A DNA stretch of 64,000 nucleotides. It comes from Rhodovastum sp963709085 (lineage in GTDB: Bacteria > Pseudomonadota > Alphaproteobacteria > Acetobacterales > Acetobacteraceae). The stretch is from the NCBI GenBank assembly GCA_963709085.1, contig CAVPVB010000024.1, positions 868,001-932,000 of the forward strand. Direction: 5' to 3'. The position numbers and the translations under genes were made by a program. This document shows positions 63,296-64,000 of the stretch, piece after piece. The first letter of the stretch is position 1; the number at the start of each line of letters is the position of its first letter. The notes under the pieces are model-generated. The model did not search any database. It was not told where the DNA came from and saw only the letters and a list, made by a program, of their open reading frames with translations.

Positions 63296-64000
63296 ATGGC
63301 TTTCTCCTTCGGCCTGCGTGACGCCGGCACCACGGTCCGGACCGAAATCCTCGCCGGTATCACCACCTGGCTCGCCATGGTCTACATCGTGGTGGTCAAC
63401 CCCGACATCCTGTCCGCCACCGGCATGGACCATGGCGCCGTGTTCGTCGCCACCTGCCTCGGCGCCGGCATCGCCACCATCGCCATGGGGCTGTACGCAA
63501 ACTACCCGCTGGCGCTGGCCCCCGGCATGGGGCTGAACGCCTATTTCGCCTTCGCCGTGGTCGGCGGGCTGCACATCCCCTGGCAGGTGGCGCTCGGCGC
63601 GGTCTTCCTGTCGGGCCTGCTGTTCCTGGCGGTGTCGCTGCTGCGCCTGCGGGAATGGCTGATCAACAGCATCCCGCTGTCGCTGAAGCTCGGCATCGGC
63701 GCGGGGATCGGGTTTTTCCTCGCCCTGATCGGCCTGGAAGGCATGGGCGTCGTCGTCGCCCACCCGGCCACCCTGGTCACCCTGGGCAATTTCGGCAGCC
63801 CCCGCACGCTGCTGGCCTGCGGCGGCTTCGTCGTCATGGCGGCGCTTGCCGCGCGCGGCATTTCCGCCGCCGTGCTGATCGGCATTCTCGCCACCGCCGC
63901 CGCCGGCATCCCGTTCGGCCTGACCCATTTCGCCGGCATCGTCGCCGCCCCGCCCTCGCTCGCGCCGACCCTGCTGCAGATGGATATCGGCGGCGCGCTG
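63296..64000 (+). CDS. NCS2-family purine (guanine/hypoxanthine) permease, 5' part
   Basis: The first 235 residues of an AzgA-type permease; the gene runs off the window. EILAGITTWLAMVYIVVVNP and ALAPGMGLNAYFAFAVVGG are the family signatures, with about seven membrane helices in the visible part. A GGAG site precedes the ATG by 6 bp. No purine riboswitch pattern is seen in the 180 bp upstream. Confidence 0.92.
   Translation, partial: MAFSFGLRDAGTTVRTEILAGITTWLAMVYIVVVNPDILSATGMDHGAVFVATCLGAGIATIAMGLYANYPLALAPGMGLNAYFAFAVVGGLHIPWQVALGAVFLSGLLFLAVSLLRLREWLINSIPLSLKLGIGAGIGFFLALIGLEGMGVVVAHPATLVTLGNFGSPRTLLACGGFVVMAALAARGISAAVLIGILATAAAGIPFGLTHFAGIVAAPPSLAPTLLQMDIGGAL

Noticed and set aside
1..64000. 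tRNA or rRNA genes
   Set aside because: I looked in the intergenic gaps for T-loop GTTCGA-type motifs with acceptor stems and saw none that form a cloverleaf.

Overview
The window is GC-rich chromosomal DNA from an alphaproteobacterium. Acetobacteraceae or a close Rhodospirillales relative is the best guess. The reasons are gene content and order: miaA-ilvB-ilvN-ilvC beside serB, a Tim44-like gene next to mltA, secB, dnaQ-coaE, a hopanoid RND transporter (HpnN) and an AapJQMP amino-acid ABC system. This is inference from families; no 16S or tRNA gene is present.

Layout. 0-11.4 kb is ordinary core DNA: the end of an ABC exporter, an EmrAB-type efflux pair (the fusion protein is frameshifted), an HD hydrolase, an acetate permease, serB, miaA and ilvBNC, with a 53-bp perfect inverted repeat between ilvN and ilvC. 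11.4-17 kb holds a five-gene minus-strand operon for periplasmic proteins: a Tat-exported DsrE-like protein, two orphan ModA-like binding proteins, a triheme AdhB-like cytochrome c and a diheme TsdA-like cytochrome c. 17-22.3 kb is a decaying zone: a frameshifted mgtA, a pstB tail, a methyltransferase tail and a frameshifted yghU.

22.4-36.8 kb is an accessory island. It opens with insertion-sequence wreckage (an unclassified transposase, an IS3 orfA piece, an IS630 copy). It continues with an RHH/DUF29/secreted-peptide triplet, scpA and N-acetylglucosamine kinase fragments, a 347-bp TGTC...GACA element with subterminal repeats, ccdAB, an integrase tail, a MoxR ATPase/DUF3150/zincin-VWA module, an AT-rich gene with a HEPN-type motif, a large ParB, and a truncated primase-like gene. 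IS1634- and IS66-type fragments close it. The gene set looks plasmid- or phage-derived.

36.9-64 kb returns to core DNA: a glycosyltransferase, purH, a membrane-bound ferritin, a frameshifted cytochrome b561, paaG-paaI, secB, a histidine phosphatase, the Tim44-like gene, mltA, a LutA-like protein, a minus-strand ACP/ketosynthase/type III PKS/methyltransferase operon divergent from hpnN, dnaQ-coaE, an inositol monophosphatase-like gene, a PiT transporter, aapJQMP, DUF1489 and the start of a purine permease.

Two window-wide patterns stand out. First, a GC-rich palindromic repeat family (core AAGGAAGGCCAGGGGCTCTG) sits mostly at gene ends. In places it supplies the stop codon, and in others it interrupts gene and transposase fragments. 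Second, four genes (hlyD, mgtA, yghU, cytochrome b561) are each broken by what looks like one extra base. This means either a recurrent sequencing error or real decay.
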